From JAIVJZ01 sp036386515 (GTDB lineage Bacteria; Acidobacteriota; Blastocatellia; Pyrinomonadales; Pyrinomonadaceae): 64,000 nt of DNA. The stretch lies in the NCBI GenBank assembly GCA_036386515.1, contig DASVVO010000103.1, positions 39,447 to 103,446 on the forward strand, read 5' to 3'. A model generated the notes under the pieces. The model was not told where the DNA came from. It did not search any database and saw only the letters and a list, made by a program, of their open reading frames with translations. A program made the translations under genes and the position numbers. Shown here piece after piece: positions 51,898 to 60,899 of this stretch. How positions within the stretch are numbered: position 1 is the first letter of the stretch; every line of letters begins with the position of its first letter.

Positions 51898-52935
51898 ATG
51901 TTTGATCATCTCGTCGGAAACCAGCGCGCGAAAGAGACGCTGCGCCGCATGCTCGCGGCGCGGCGCGTGCCCGGCGCGCTCCTCTTCGCGGGCGAAGATG
52001 CCATCGGCAAAAAACTCTTCGCGCTCGAACTCGCCAAAGCTCTCAACTGCCTCGCCCCCGCCGGCGTCGAAGCCTGCGACAAATGTTCGTCGTGCATCCG
52101 CATCAAGCATTTCGCGGACGCCCCGGACGATCAGGCCGACGACGCCAAACACATCGTTTGGAGCGAGCACAGGGATGTCGGATTGATCAGAACTGACAAA
52201 CGCGTGATTAACGTCCACCAAATCCGCGACGTTGAACTTGAAACCAACTTCCGCCCGCACGAAGGCAAAGCGCGCGTCTTTATCATCGAAGACGCGGACA
52301 AGATGAACCCCCAAGCGTCCAACGCGCTGCTCAAGACGCTCGAAGAACCTTCGCCCACGTCATACATCATCCTGGTCACCGCGCGTCCCGCCAACCTGCT
52401 CACGACGATCCGCTCGCGCTGCCAAACGATCCGTTTCGCGCCGCTCACGGCGGAAGAGATCGAAGAATATCTGGTCGGCCACAAGCGGCGCGCGGGCGAA
52501 GAGGCGCGTCTGGCCGCGCACCTCGCGCGCGGACGCCTCGGCCTCGCCCTCTCGCTCAACCTCGACAGCTATCGTGAAGGGCGCGAGGCGATGCTCTCCG
52601 TCCTCGATGCGCTGACGGCCGTTCAGACCGACCGCGTGCGGTTGCTGCGCGCCGCCGAAGACCTGAGCGACGCGAAGCGCAAGGACGAGTTCGAGCCGCG
52701 ACTCGACACGCTCGAAACGCTCATCCGCGACGCGTGGCTGCTCTCGCTCGACCCCGCTGCTAAGATCGTCAACGAAGACCTCCGCCCGCGTCTCGCGCGT
52801 CTCGGCGCGGGACTCGACCGCCGCCATGCGTCCGACTGGATGGCGCGCATACGAGACCTACGCGGCCAACTCGCCGTCAATATCAACCGCCGCGTCGCCA
52901 CCGACGCCCTGCTGCTCTCGATGGCAAGCAGGTAG
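51898..52935 (+). CDS. holB: DNA polymerase III clamp-loader subunit delta prime
   Basis: 345 residues. AAA+ protein of the clamp-loader complex. 'FAGEDAIGKKLFALELAKAL' resembles a Walker A motif, and a zinc module is formed by the Cys of 'LNCLAPAGVEACDKCSSC'. 'VFIIEDADKMNPQASNALLK' and 'EEPSPTSYIILVTARP' (sensor region) are typical. The zinc module and polymerase-like helical C-terminus argue for HolB over DnaX. Confidence 0.9.
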   Translation: MFDHLVGNQRAKETLRRMLAARRVPGALLFAGEDAIGKKLFALELAKALNCLAPAGVEACDKCSSCIRIKHFADAPDDQADDAKHIVWSEHRDVGLIRTDKRVINVHQIRDVELETNFRPHEGKARVFIIEDADKMNPQASNALLKTLEEPSPTSYIILVTARPANLLTTIRSRCQTIRFAPLTAEEIEEYLVGHKRRAGEEARLAAHLARGRLGLALSLNLDSYREGREAMLSVLDALTAVQTDRVRLLRAAEDLSDAKRKDEFEPRLDTLETLIRDAWLLSLDPAAKIVNEDLRPRLARLGAGLDRRHASDWMARIRDLRGQLAVNINRRVATDALLLSMASR

Positions 52936-52946
52936 GCAGGGCGAAA

Positions 52947-53074
52947 AGGTTAAGGGTTAAGGGTTAAGGGGTAAAGGGGAAGGGGGAAAGGAAAGACCAT
53001 CTCTGGCGCTTCCCTTTCCCCCTTACCCTTTACCCCTTAACCCTTTGCCTTGTGCCCTGTGCCCTGTGCCCTGT
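52947..53074. repeat. Inverted heptamer arrays, units GGGTTAA and GTGCCCT
   Basis: Left arm 52947-52996 (three GGGTTAA, then GGGGTAAAGG, GGGAAGG) pairs with right arm 53009-53046 in reverse complement around a 12-base spacer. A separate direct run of GTGCCCT (three units) follows at 53051-53074 next to the ispG stop. It lies between convergent holB and ispG. Confidence 0.88.
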
Positions 53075-53076
53075 CT

Positions 53077-54186
53077 TTATCTTTCGATGGTGACGAGTTC
53101 GGGCGGCTCCGCGGCTTTGGCCGCCGCGCCTTCGGCGACCAGTTTTTCGGTCTCCGCGACGAAGGCTTCGACGATGTCCGCGCCCGCCACCTTGCGCATC
53201 GGCTTGCCGTCCTTGTAGATCATGCCGACGCCGCGCCCGAACGTGACGCCGAGTTGGGAGTCGTGCGCCTCGCCCGGCCCGTTGACGGCGCAACCCATGA
53301 TCGACAGGTGCAGCGGCTCCTCGATGTGCGCGAGACGGCGTTCGATCTCGGTGACGATGCCGACGAAGTCGTCCACGTCGAGTCGGCCGCAGGTCGGGCA
53401 CGCCACCACCGTCACGCCGCGCTGCCGCAATTCCAGCGACTTCAGAATCTCCCACGCGACGCGCACCTCTTCGTGCGGTTCGGCCGCCAGCGAGACGCGG
53501 ATGGTATCGCCGATGCCTTCGTGCAACAGGATGCCGAGGCCGATGCTTGATTTGATCGAGCCGCTAAAGGCCGTGCCCGCCTCGGTCACGCCGAGGTGGA
53601 GCGGGTAATCAACCTGCCGGGAGAGCAGGCGGTAAGCGGCGACCGTGCGGTGTACGTCCGAGGCTTTGAGCGAGACGATGATGTCGCCGAAGTTCAAATC
53701 TTCGAGGATGCGGATGTGGCGCAAGGCCGACTCGACCATCGCCTCCGGCGTCGCCGTGCCGTACTTCGCCAGCAAATCTTTTTCGAGCGAGCCGCCGTTG
53801 ACGCCGATGCGGATGGGCACGCCCTGCGCCTGCGCGGCGCGCGTCACCTCGCGCACGCGTTCGTGCGCGCCGATGTTGCCGGGATTGAGGCGCAGCTTAT
53901 CCACGCCCGCGTCCAGGGCCATCAGAGCCAGCTTATAGTGGAAGTGAATGTCGGCGACGAGCGGCACGCCGGGCACGCGCCGCCTGATCTCTTTGAGCGC
54001 GACGGCGGCGTCTTTGTCGGGCACGGCGAGACGAACGATCTCGCAGCCCGCGCTCAACATCTCTTCGATCTGTTTGACCGTGCCGTCAACGTCCGACGTG
54101 TCCGTTTTCGTCATGGACTGGACGGCGACGGGCGCGCCTCCGCCGACCTGTAAGTTCCCGATTTTAACCGCTCGCGTCTGTCTCAT
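53077..54186 (-). CDS. ispG: 4-hydroxy-3-methylbut-2-enyl diphosphate synthase
   Basis: 369 residues. [4Fe-4S] enzyme of the MEP pathway converting MEcPP to HMBPP. 'VQSMTKTDTSDVDGTVKQI', 'LRLNPGNIGAHERV' and 'VVACPTCGRLDVD' (two cluster Cys) and 'IMGCAVNGPGEA' (third Cys, Glu ligand) are present. A compact bacterial form without the long central insert of some lineages. Downstream of dxr and rseP in the same direction. Confidence 0.97.
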   Translation of the reverse strand: MRQTRAVKIGNLQVGGGAPVAVQSMTKTDTSDVDGTVKQIEEMLSAGCEIVRLAVPDKDAAVALKEIRRRVPGVPLVADIHFHYKLALMALDAGVDKLRLNPGNIGAHERVREVTRAAQAQGVPIRIGVNGGSLEKDLLAKYGTATPEAMVESALRHIRILEDLNFGDIIVSLKASDVHRTVAAYRLLSRQVDYPLHLGVTEAGTAFSGSIKSSIGLGILLHEGIGDTIRVSLAAEPHEEVRVAWEILKSLELRQRGVTVVACPTCGRLDVDDFVGIVTEIERRLAHIEEPLHLSIMGCAVNGPGEAHDSQLGVTFGRGVGMIYKDGKPMRKVAGADIVEAFVAETEKLVAEGAAAKAAEPPELVTIER

Positions 54187-54187
54187 A

Positions 54188-54272
54188 AGGTTTCAAGTTT
54201 CAGGTTTCAAGTTTCAGGACTGAGGTTAGAGGTTTTTTGTCCTGAACCTGAAACCTGAAACCTGAAACCTGC
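54188..54272. repeat. Inverted heptamer array, unit GTTTCA(G/A)
   Basis: Left arm 54188-54219 (GTTTCAA/GTTTCAG alternating) and right arm 54241-54272 (CTGAAAC repeated), with a spacer of about 21 bases containing TTTTTT. It occupies nearly the whole gap between rseP and ispG. Confidence 0.9.
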
Positions 54273-54277
54273 AACTA

Positions 54278-55663
54278 CTATTTGGCCGGTTGGGTGGCCG
54301 CGGGCTTCTCTTCGCCGGAGGAGCGGAAGCGCGAAGCCTCTTTGAGCAGGTCGTTCGTGATGACGAAGCCCATCAACAGGAGCAGCATTACCATCCCGAC
54401 CTGCTGTATGCGCTCGCGCACGGTCATCGAGAGCTTGACGCCGATCCAGCCGAGCACGGCTTCGATCCACAACAGGAAGATCGCGCCGCCGTCGAGCACG
54501 GGGATCGGGAGCAGGTTGACGACGCCGAGATTCAAACTCAGGAAACCGAGCATCGTGAACACGCCCGCCCAGCCTAACTTGTTGGCGGCGGTCGAAGAAG
54601 CGCGGGCGATGCCGATGGGGCCGGAGAGCGATTCGCGCGCCGAACGCTGACCGCGAAAGATTTGCGCGAAGGCCGCGCCCGTCATGCGTAGAATTTCGAG
54701 GTTGCGATTGATGGAATGTTGAAAGGCCGCGACGGGGCCGACGCTGCGCTGGGGCAAAATCGAAGTGGGGGCGAACCCGATCTTTCCTTCCTCGTTGGTG
54801 GTGGCGGTCACTTCCTGCCGCTGCCCGTTGCGCTCGATGGAGAGGCGCACGGCCTCTTTCGGGTGCGCCTGAATGAAGGCGCGCACGTCGAACTCATCGC
54901 GCACCGGCTCGTCGTTGACGGCCAGCACCCGGTCGTTCGGCTTCAAGCCCGCCCGCTCGGCGGGAGAACCGGCGACCACCTCCGTGATCATCACGGGCAA
55001 CTCGCCATAGTCGAGGCGGAAATCGACCTCGCCGATGCTCTCGCCCTCTTCCGTATATTTGCTCGGCTTAATCGTCAAAGGCACGCGCTGCCCTTCGCGT
55101 TCCACCACGAGCGGCAGGGGCTGTTCGGGCGAGAGGTTCACGTCGCCGCGAATACGATCCCACGAGGGATTGTCTTTACCGTTGAACGAAACGATGCGGT
55201 CGCCCGGACGCAAGCCCGCCGCCTCGGAGACGCCGCCCGGCCTGGCGTAGCGAATGACGGGCGAGGTGGGCGAAGCGGGCACGCCGTAGATCATCGCGCC
55301 GATCCAGAAGACCGTGAGAGCCGTTAAAATATTCATCGTCGGCCCGGCCACCATGACGAGAAACTTTTGCCAGCGCGGGCGCAAGTCGAAACGCTCGCTC
55401 ACGGGGATGTCGCTCTCGCCCGCGCCCTCGACCGCGGCGTTCGATTCGTCGCCGCCGAGCTTGACGTAGCCGCCGAGCGGGATCAGGCTGACGCGATAGT
55501 CGGTCGTGCCCCAACGCCGCCCGAACAGGCGCGGCCCGAAGCCGACGGAAAACGTCTCCACGCGCATTTTGAAAAGTTTCGCCACGATGAAGTGGCCGAA
55601 CTCGTGCAGCACGACGGCCGCGCCGAGAATGAAGATGAATGCGAGCAAACCGATCAAGTTCAT
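54278..55663 (-). CDS. rseP: RIP zinc metalloprotease RseP
   Basis: 461 residues. Site-2 protease that cleaves transmembrane anti-sigma factors in the inner membrane. Zinc motif HEFGH at about residues 21-25 in the first helix, third-metal-ligand motif 'LDGGAIFLLWIEAVLGW', four to five membrane helices and two PDZ domains ('GLRPGDRIVSFNG' and 'GLKPNDRVLAVND') are present. Cluster with ispG, dxr, cdsA and uppS is the usual one. Confidence 0.96.
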   Translation of the reverse strand: MNLIGLLAFIFILGAAVVLHEFGHFIVAKLFKMRVETFSVGFGPRLFGRRWGTTDYRVSLIPLGGYVKLGGDESNAAVEGAGESDIPVSERFDLRPRWQKFLVMVAGPTMNILTALTVFWIGAMIYGVPASPTSPVIRYARPGGVSEAAGLRPGDRIVSFNGKDNPSWDRIRGDVNLSPEQPLPLVVEREGQRVPLTIKPSKYTEEGESIGEVDFRLDYGELPVMITEVVAGSPAERAGLKPNDRVLAVNDEPVRDEFDVRAFIQAHPKEAVRLSIERNGQRQEVTATTNEEGKIGFAPTSILPQRSVGPVAAFQHSINRNLEILRMTGAAFAQIFRGQRSARESLSGPIGIARASSTAANKLGWAGVFTMLGFLSLNLGVVNLLPIPVLDGGAIFLLWIEAVLGWIGVKLSMTVRERIQQVGMVMLLLLMGFVITNDLLKEASRFRSSGEEKPAATQPAK

Positions 55664-55777
55664 GCTATTTAACGTCTTTCTCCGGTAACGTCTACCAACC
55701 AGCGAACCAGCTTAGAGGCGGCGCGCGCATCGACGGTTGCACAAAAGAGTTTACGGGCTTGCACTTACCGCGTCAAA

Positions 55778-56965
55778 CTAGCCGATCAGCGAAACCAGCG
55801 CGGCGATCTCCGCCGTCGCGCTCAGTCGCGCGGCCGCGTCCGTGGCAAGCACGGCGTCGAGGTCTGTGACGGGGCGCGACTCGTGGCCGTCGAGCACGTG
55901 TGCGATGACGTGCGGGATGTCTGTGAGACGGATGCGTTCATCGAGAAACGCGGCGACGGCCGTTTCGTTGGCGGCGTTTAAGGCGGCGGGCGTGGTGCCG
56001 CCCGCGCGGAGGGCGCGGTAGGCGAGCGCGAGGCAGGGGAAGCGTTCCGTGTCGGGGGCTTCGAAATGGAGCGCGGACAGGCGCGTCAGATCAAGCGCGG
56101 GAAGTTGACAGGGGCGGCGTTCCGGGTAGGTCAGCGCGTACTGAATGGCGTGGCGCATGTCGGTCATGCCCAACTGCGCGATGACCGAGCCGTCCACGAG
56201 TTCGATCATCGAGTGGACGATGGATTCGGGATGGACGAGCACGTCTATCTGATCCGCCTCGAAGCCGAACAGCCAGCGCGCCTCCATCACTTCCAATCCC
56301 TTGTTCATCAGCGTCGCGGAATCGATCGTGATCTTCGCGCCCATCTCCCAGGTCGGGTGGCGCATCGCCTCGGCCACGGTGGCGCGCTCCATCTCGTCCC
56401 GCGTCTTCGTGCGAAAGGGGCCGCCGGAAGCGGTCAGGACGAGGCGACGCACCTCTTCGCGCCGCTCGCCGCGCAGGCATTGGTGGAGGGCGTTGTGTTC
56501 GGAATCGACCGGCAGCAGTTCCGCGCCCGAGGCGGCGGCCGCGCGCGTCATCAACTCGCCCGCCATCACGAGCGTCTCCTTGTTGGCGAGCGCGACGCGC
56601 TTCCCCGCTTCGAGCGCGCGCAGCGTGGGCACGAAACCCACCGCGCCGACCGTCGCGCTGACGACGCAACTCGCGCCCGCGTGCGTGGCAACTTCCACCA
56701 GCCCCGCTTCGCCCCACAGGATGCGCGGCGGCGCGGCGACGTTGGTGCGCCGCAACTCGGCGCGCAACTCTTCGGCGCAGCCTTCGGTTTCGACCGAGAC
56801 GAGTTCCGGCCGGTAACGCGCGCACTGTTCCGAGAGTTTGCCCACGTTGCGCCCGGCGGCGAGCGCGACGGGATGAAAATCGTCGGCGAAGGCGTCAACC
56901 ACGCGCAACGTGTTGCAGCCGATCGAGCCGGTCGAACCTAAAATCGCGATGCCCCGTTGGTTCAT
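55778..56965 (-). CDS. dxr: 1-deoxy-D-xylulose 5-phosphate reductoisomerase
   Basis: 395 residues. Second step of the MEP pathway. 'AILGSTGSIGCNTLRVVD' (NADPH site), 'LANKETLVMAG', 'VDSEHNALHQCL', 'LTASGGPFR' and 'WEMGAKITIDSATLMNKGLE' contain the substrate and metal ligands. Its start overlaps the preceding gene by four bases. With ispG and uppS it gives local capacity for isoprenoid and undecaprenyl phosphate synthesis. Confidence 0.98.
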   Translation of the reverse strand: MNQRGIAILGSTGSIGCNTLRVVDAFADDFHPVALAAGRNVGKLSEQCARYRPELVSVETEGCAEELRAELRRTNVAAPPRILWGEAGLVEVATHAGASCVVSATVGAVGFVPTLRALEAGKRVALANKETLVMAGELMTRAAAASGAELLPVDSEHNALHQCLRGERREEVRRLVLTASGGPFRTKTRDEMERATVAEAMRHPTWEMGAKITIDSATLMNKGLEVMEARWLFGFEADQIDVLVHPESIVHSMIELVDGSVIAQLGMTDMRHAIQYALTYPERRPCQLPALDLTRLSALHFEAPDTERFPCLALAYRALRAGGTTPAALNAANETAVAAFLDERIRLTDIPHVIAHVLDGHESRPVTDLDAVLATDAAARLSATAEIAALVSLIG

Positions 56966-57729
56966 TCAGTTTCCAGATACCTGTCGAGCAGCCCGGCCAG
57001 TTGTCGCTTCGAGATCGCGCCCGCGCGCCGCTCCTGTTCCGCGCCATCTTTGTACACCAACACGAGCGGCATCCGCTTGATGCGGAAGCGTCTGTAGAGG
57101 ACGGGCTGCTCGTCGGCGTTGTAGCGGACGAGGTTCACGCGCTCGGCATAGTCTTCCGACAACTCATCCAGAGTCTTTTCAAGGGCTTTGCTGTCGAGAC
57201 TGGATTGCGTTAGAAATACGACCAGCGTCGTCCCTTCGGATTGCACCACGTTCGCGGCAAAATCCTCTTCGTCGAAGCCTTCGCCCGCGCCGCCCGGATC
57301 ATCCGTCGGAGCGTCGCCTCCGGCTTCGGCGTCTCCCTCGTAGGGGTCGAGCAGGTTGACGGTCTGCTTCGCGTCGTTTTGATAGGAGGCTTTGACGACG
57401 ATCCAATCGCGGCCGTTCCTGTAAGCCAGGTTGACGCTCGCGGGGACGGTTTTGCGCGCGCCGATGACTTTGAGGTTGAGCGTCGCCTCGCCGTCCGCGT
57501 TGTTCGAGTTGATGTTGCCCGTCACCCAGAAGCCGAAGTCTTGCACGTCGCCGATATCGCTTTTGAGTTGTTCGTTCCGTTGCAAAAAGGTCTTGGCGGT
57601 TTGGGCGGCTTCGCTCTTGCCGATGGTGGCGAAGGCGACCCACACGATGCCGCCGATAAAGAGCGCGACGATGAGTCCGAGTACGGCCACGATGCCTCCG
57701 ATGATGAGCAGAATCTTTTTCGTTGTCAT
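56962..57729 (-). CDS. Membrane-anchored Coa1-like / thioredoxin-fold protein
   Basis: 255 residues from the ATG at 57729. One membrane helix (about 5-28) followed by a domain resembling cytochrome c oxidase assembly factor Coa1 ('GFWVTGNINSNNADGEATLNLKV' partly), an acidic linker (about 135-170) and a thioredoxin-like domain ('TLVVFLTQSSL', 'NLVRYNADEQPVLYRRFRIKRMPLVLVYKDG'). The thioredoxin part lacks CxxC, so it is not an oxidoreductase of the usual kind. Translationally coupled to dxr. The Coa1 assignment is moderate and the role in this cluster unknown. Confidence 0.75.
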   Translation of the reverse strand: MTTKKILLIIGGIVAVLGLIVALFIGGIVWVAFATIGKSEAAQTAKTFLQRNEQLKSDIGDVQDFGFWVTGNINSNNADGEATLNLKVIGARKTVPASVNLAYRNGRDWIVVKASYQNDAKQTVNLLDPYEGDAEAGGDAPTDDPGGAGEGFDEEDFAANVVQSEGTTLVVFLTQSSLDSKALEKTLDELSEDYAERVNLVRYNADEQPVLYRRFRIKRMPLVLVYKDGAEQERRAGAISKRQLAGLLDRYLETE

Positions 57730-57770
57730 GTGTGTGGCTGAAGAGTTCGTTGGAAACAATTCGACGCGGT

Positions 57771-58616
57771 TCAGGGAAGCTGCGCGCGTTGTAGTGCGTC
57801 GGCGAAATAGAAGACGGCGAAATAGTAGATGAGCGGCGCGTTGAAGAGCAAGCTATCGAGCCGGTCGAGCAGGCCGCCGTGGCCGGGCAGAATCCGCGCC
57901 GCGTCCTTCGCGCCCGACCCGCGCTTGAGCGCGCTCTCCGTCAAATCGCCCACCACGCCGAGCACGTTCATCGCCGCCGCCAGCGGCAAGGCCGCGCGCA
58001 GTTGCAGTTCGGGGAAGAACCAGTAGTGAGCCAAGACCGCGAAGCCGAGACTGGCCGCGAGACCGCCCGCCGCCCCCTCCCACGTCTTCCCCGGACTGAC
58101 CGCTGGCGCGAGTTTATGACGGCCGAAGGCGCGCCCAGTGTAATAGGCCGCCGTGTCGGAACCCATCAGGATGAGAAAAAAGAAGGTGAGCAGACGCGCC
58201 GCGAGCGGCATGGGGAACCCGGCGCGCAGCGCAACGAGATGACCGCCGAGCAGGACGACGTAGCAGACGCCGCCGATGGTTGCGCCCGTCGTCGGGATCA
58301 TGCGCTCGAAGGGCGCGCCCTTGAGCATCGCGCCCGCGAGCGCGGCGATGACGAAGGCGACGATGATCATCAACGGGAGCGCAGGCCACTCGACCGGCGC
58401 GTTGAAATAGAAGGCCGTGAGCAGCGCGATGGCGAACAGCGTGCCGAGTTCCCGCTGCGCCTTCGCGTCGCGTTTCGCCGACAACATCCAGAATTCGTAT
58501 AGCCCGATCATCATCGCCGCCGCCGCCAGCGTGACGAAAAGCAGTTCCAGACGACTGATCCAGATCGAGGCGAAGAGAATGGGCAGGGCGATGATGGCTG
58601 TGATGACGCGCGACAT
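57771..58616 (-). CDS. cdsA: Phosphatidate cytidylyltransferase
   Basis: 281 residues with about eight membrane helices. Makes CDP-diacylglycerol for phospholipid synthesis. The signature near the C-terminus is 'ESALKRGSGAKDAARILPGHGGLLDRLDS', in part, with 'GKTWEGAAGG' before it. Standard partner of uppS and dxr. Confidence 0.94.
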   Translation of the reverse strand: MSRVITAIIALPILFASIWISRLELLFVTLAAAAMMIGLYEFWMLSAKRDAKAQRELGTLFAIALLTAFYFNAPVEWPALPLMIIVAFVIAALAGAMLKGAPFERMIPTTGATIGGVCYVVLLGGHLVALRAGFPMPLAARLLTFFFLILMGSDTAAYYTGRAFGRHKLAPAVSPGKTWEGAAGGLAASLGFAVLAHYWFFPELQLRAALPLAAAMNVLGVVGDLTESALKRGSGAKDAARILPGHGGLLDRLDSLLFNAPLIYYFAVFYFADALQRAQLP

Positions 58617-58716
58617 TAGTTTTCAGTGATTGGATGGGCGAGAGCGTGCGCCCCGGCGAAGGCTCAGTTTGAAGATAGAAGAACTAAGTGGAAACTCGCA
58701 GGTGACCGCGCGCCGT

Positions 58717-59037
58717 TCAGTCGGACGAACCGCCGTCGCCGCCCCCGCCGTCGCCGCCGGAGTCTCCGCCGCCGGAATCGCCGCCGTCGAAGTCGCCGCC
58801 ACTCCCGCCGCCGCCGAAATCACCCCCACCGCCGAAGCCTCCGAAGTCGCCGCCCGAACTGTCGCCCGAGCCGCCGCTATAACTATCGCCGCCCATGTAA
58901 TTGATGGCCGAACCGCTGCCATCCCCCCTGCCTTTGAACAACCAGCGAATAATCATACTGATGGCTAAGATGACCAGCACCATCATGATGATGAACAGCA
59001 CGACCAGCAGGATGACGAAGAGTAAAGCGATTTCCAT
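58717..59037 (-). CDS. Small membrane protein with Gly/Asp/Ser-rich tail
   Basis: 106 residues. A strongly hydrophobic N-terminal helix (about 3-32) and a short basic region (IIRWLFKGRG) are followed by a tail of about 60 residues made of GGD, GGS and GGF repeats. The tail is acidic and probably disordered. Lies between uppS and cdsA, so it likely shares their transcript. Tails of this composition occur in small TPM-type and other envelope proteins; no function assigned. Confidence 0.75.
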   Translation of the reverse strand: MEIALLFVILLVVLFIIMMVLVILAISMIIRWLFKGRGDGSGSAINYMGGDSYSGGSGDSSGGDFGGFGGGGDFGGGGSGGDFDGGDSGGGDSGGDGGGGDGGSSD

Positions 59038-59076
59038 AGTTGCTCGCAGATGACGCGCGCGGGCGGCGGGCGAAGC

Positions 59077-59868
59077 TCAATTCGCGCTCGCCACGAGTTG
59101 CAGCCCGCCGAAGCGGCGGTCGCGGCGTTGATACTCGACGACGGCTTCGAGCAGATGCACGCGGCGGAAATCAGGCCACAGGGTTTCGGTCACGTAAATC
59201 TCGCTGTAGGCGGCCTGCCAGAGGAGAAAATTCGAGATGCGCATCTCGCCGCTCGTCCGCACGAGCAGGTCGAGTTCGGGGAGTCCGTGCGTGTAGAGTT
59301 CGCGCGCGATGTCTTCTTCCGTGATCTGTTCGGGCGCGTGGCCTTCGCGTTGCAAGCGCGCGATGGCGGCGCGGCAGGCGTCAACTATTTCCGCCCGCCC
59401 GCCGTAGTTGAGCGCGACGCTGAGGACGAGTCCGTCGTTCTTGGCCGTGCGCTCGACGGCTTTTTGAATTTCGCGTTGGACGCTATCGGGAAGCGCGCCG
59501 GTGCGGCCGATGGTCTGGAAGCGGATGTTCTGACGGTCGATCTCTTCGAGTTCGAGCCGCAGATAGCGTTTCAGCATCCGCATCAGCGCATCCACTTCGA
59601 GACGCGGGCGTTTCCAGTTCTCGGTCGAGAAGGCATAGAGCGTGAGCGCGCCGAGTCCGAGCCGCGCGCTCGTATCGACGGCGGCGCGCACCGCCTCGAC
59701 GCCCGCCCGGTGTCCGGCGATGCGCGGCAGCCCGCGCCCCTTCGCCCAACGCCCGTTGCCGTCCATGATGATGCCGACGTGGCGCGGCAGGCGTTCCCAT
59801 GCGACGCGCTTCAACAGAGCCTCGTCGCGCGTCCCCGCCTCGATGTCCTTCGCGAAATCCGCGAGCAT
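59077..59868 (-). CDS. uppS: Isoprenyl transferase (undecaprenyl diphosphate synthase)
   Basis: 263 residues. Builds C55-PP, the carrier lipid for peptidoglycan. Catalytic Asp in 'HVGIIMDGNGRWAKGRGLPR', 'GHRAGVEAVR', 'LYAFSTENWKRP', 'ALNYGGRAEIV' and 'DLLVRTSGEMRISNFLLWQ' are all in place. First gene of the minus-strand cluster uppS to ispG. Confidence 0.97.
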   Translation of the reverse strand: MLADFAKDIEAGTRDEALLKRVAWERLPRHVGIIMDGNGRWAKGRGLPRIAGHRAGVEAVRAAVDTSARLGLGALTLYAFSTENWKRPRLEVDALMRMLKRYLRLELEEIDRQNIRFQTIGRTGALPDSVQREIQKAVERTAKNDGLVLSVALNYGGRAEIVDACRAAIARLQREGHAPEQITEEDIARELYTHGLPELDLLVRTSGEMRISNFLLWQAAYSEIYVTETLWPDFRRVHLLEAVVEYQRRDRRFGGLQLVASAN

Positions 59869-59960
59869 TCACGCTCTCCCCAAACCAGCTTGACGAATCG
59901 AACGCCATTCACAAGACGCCGCATCTTAATCGCCGCACACGCCTGCATGCAACAGCAAAC

Positions 59961-60042
59961 GGTGACAAGTGACGGGTGACAGGTGACAGGATAAAAAAAG
60001 TGTCGTTCTATCCTGTCACCCGTTACCCGTCACCCGTCACTC
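59961..60042. repeat. Inverted heptamer array, unit GTGAC(A/G)G
   Basis: Left arm 59961-59990 (GTGACAA, GTGACGG, GTGACAG x2) and right arm 60010-60042 (reverse complements), with a 19-base spacer with a run of seven A. The right arm supplies the truA stop codon (Glu-stop in GAGTGACGG). Same unit family as 32451-32528. Confidence 0.9.
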
Positions 60043-60792
60043 ATAATGCACTTCCACGAGCGTCAGGCCTTTGGCCGGGGCGGTTGCGCCCGCGAGGGAA
60101 CGTTCGCCGCTTTCGATGGCGCGCTCGACTTGCGCCGCGTCCATCTGCCCCCGCCCGACTTCGAGCAGCGTGCCCGCGATTGAGCGCACCATGTAACGCA
60201 GGAAGCCCTCCGCGCTCGCCGTGATCTCGATGAGCCGCCCGCGTCCTTCGTCGCTCCAAACGTCGCGCACGGCGAGTCGGGTCACGGTACGCACGCGCGT
60301 CTCCACGTCGGCCTGCGCGGCGGAAAACGCCGTCCAATCGTGCGTGCCGACGAAGAGACGCGCGCATTCCCGCATCCGCGCGACATCGAGCGGGCGCGCG
60401 TCCGTGTGCGCGTAGCGCAACAGAAATGGGGAGGCGTAGCGCGCGTTGAAGACGCGATAGCGGTAAGTTTTCCCGCGCGCCGAATAACGCGCGTGAAAGT
60501 CCGGCGCAACCGGCTCCGCCTCGATGACGCGCACGTCCGGCGCGAGGTTGCCGTTGATCGCGGCGCGCAGTTTGTCGCCGGAGAGTTCGCGCCGCAACTC
60601 GACGCTCGCCACCTGCCCCAACGCATGGACGCCCGCGTCCGTCCGCCCCGCGCCTTGCACGACGACCGCGCGCCCGTCAATCAGCGATAGCGCGCGCGCC
60701 AGTTCGCCCTGCACCGTGCGCTCGCCCGCGCCCTGCATCTGCCAGCCGTGAAAATCCGTGCCGTCGTATTGAATGGTCAGGCGGTAGTTCAT
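60037..60792 (-). CDS. truA: tRNA pseudouridine(38-40) synthase
   Basis: 251 residues from the ATG at 60792. Modifies U38-40 of the anticodon arm. Catalytic Asp in 'GAGRTDAGVHALGQVAS', 'NYRLTIQYDGTDFHGWQMQ' at the start and 'ARGKTYRYRVF' are typical. The longer open frame only translates the ATGAGGG array (YPSSLIPHPSSL). The ATG sits at the edge of that array and has no clear ribosome site. Confidence 0.96.
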   Translation of the reverse strand: MNYRLTIQYDGTDFHGWQMQGAGERTVQGELARALSLIDGRAVVVQGAGRTDAGVHALGQVASVELRRELSGDKLRAAINGNLAPDVRVIEAEPVAPDFHARYSARGKTYRYRVFNARYASPFLLRYAHTDARPLDVARMRECARLFVGTHDWTAFSAAQADVETRVRTVTRLAVRDVWSDEGRGRLIEITASAEGFLRYMVRSIAGTLLEVGRGQMDAAQVERAIESGERSLAGATAPAKGLTLVEVHYE

Positions 60793-60899
60793 GAGGGATG
60801 AGGGATGAGGGATGAGGGATGAGGGATAAACTAAGAGAAGCATTCAATCGCTTGAGTGCTTTTCTTATTCATCCCTCATCTCTCATCCCTCATCCCTTG
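60790..60899. repeat. Inverted heptamer array, unit ATGAGGG
   Basis: Left arm 60790-60828 holds about five ATGAGGG units; right arm 60869-60899 the reverse complements, with a 40-base spacer. The left arm touches the truA start and the right arm contains the pyrE stop (Arg-Asp-Glu-Gly-stop). Confidence 0.92.
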
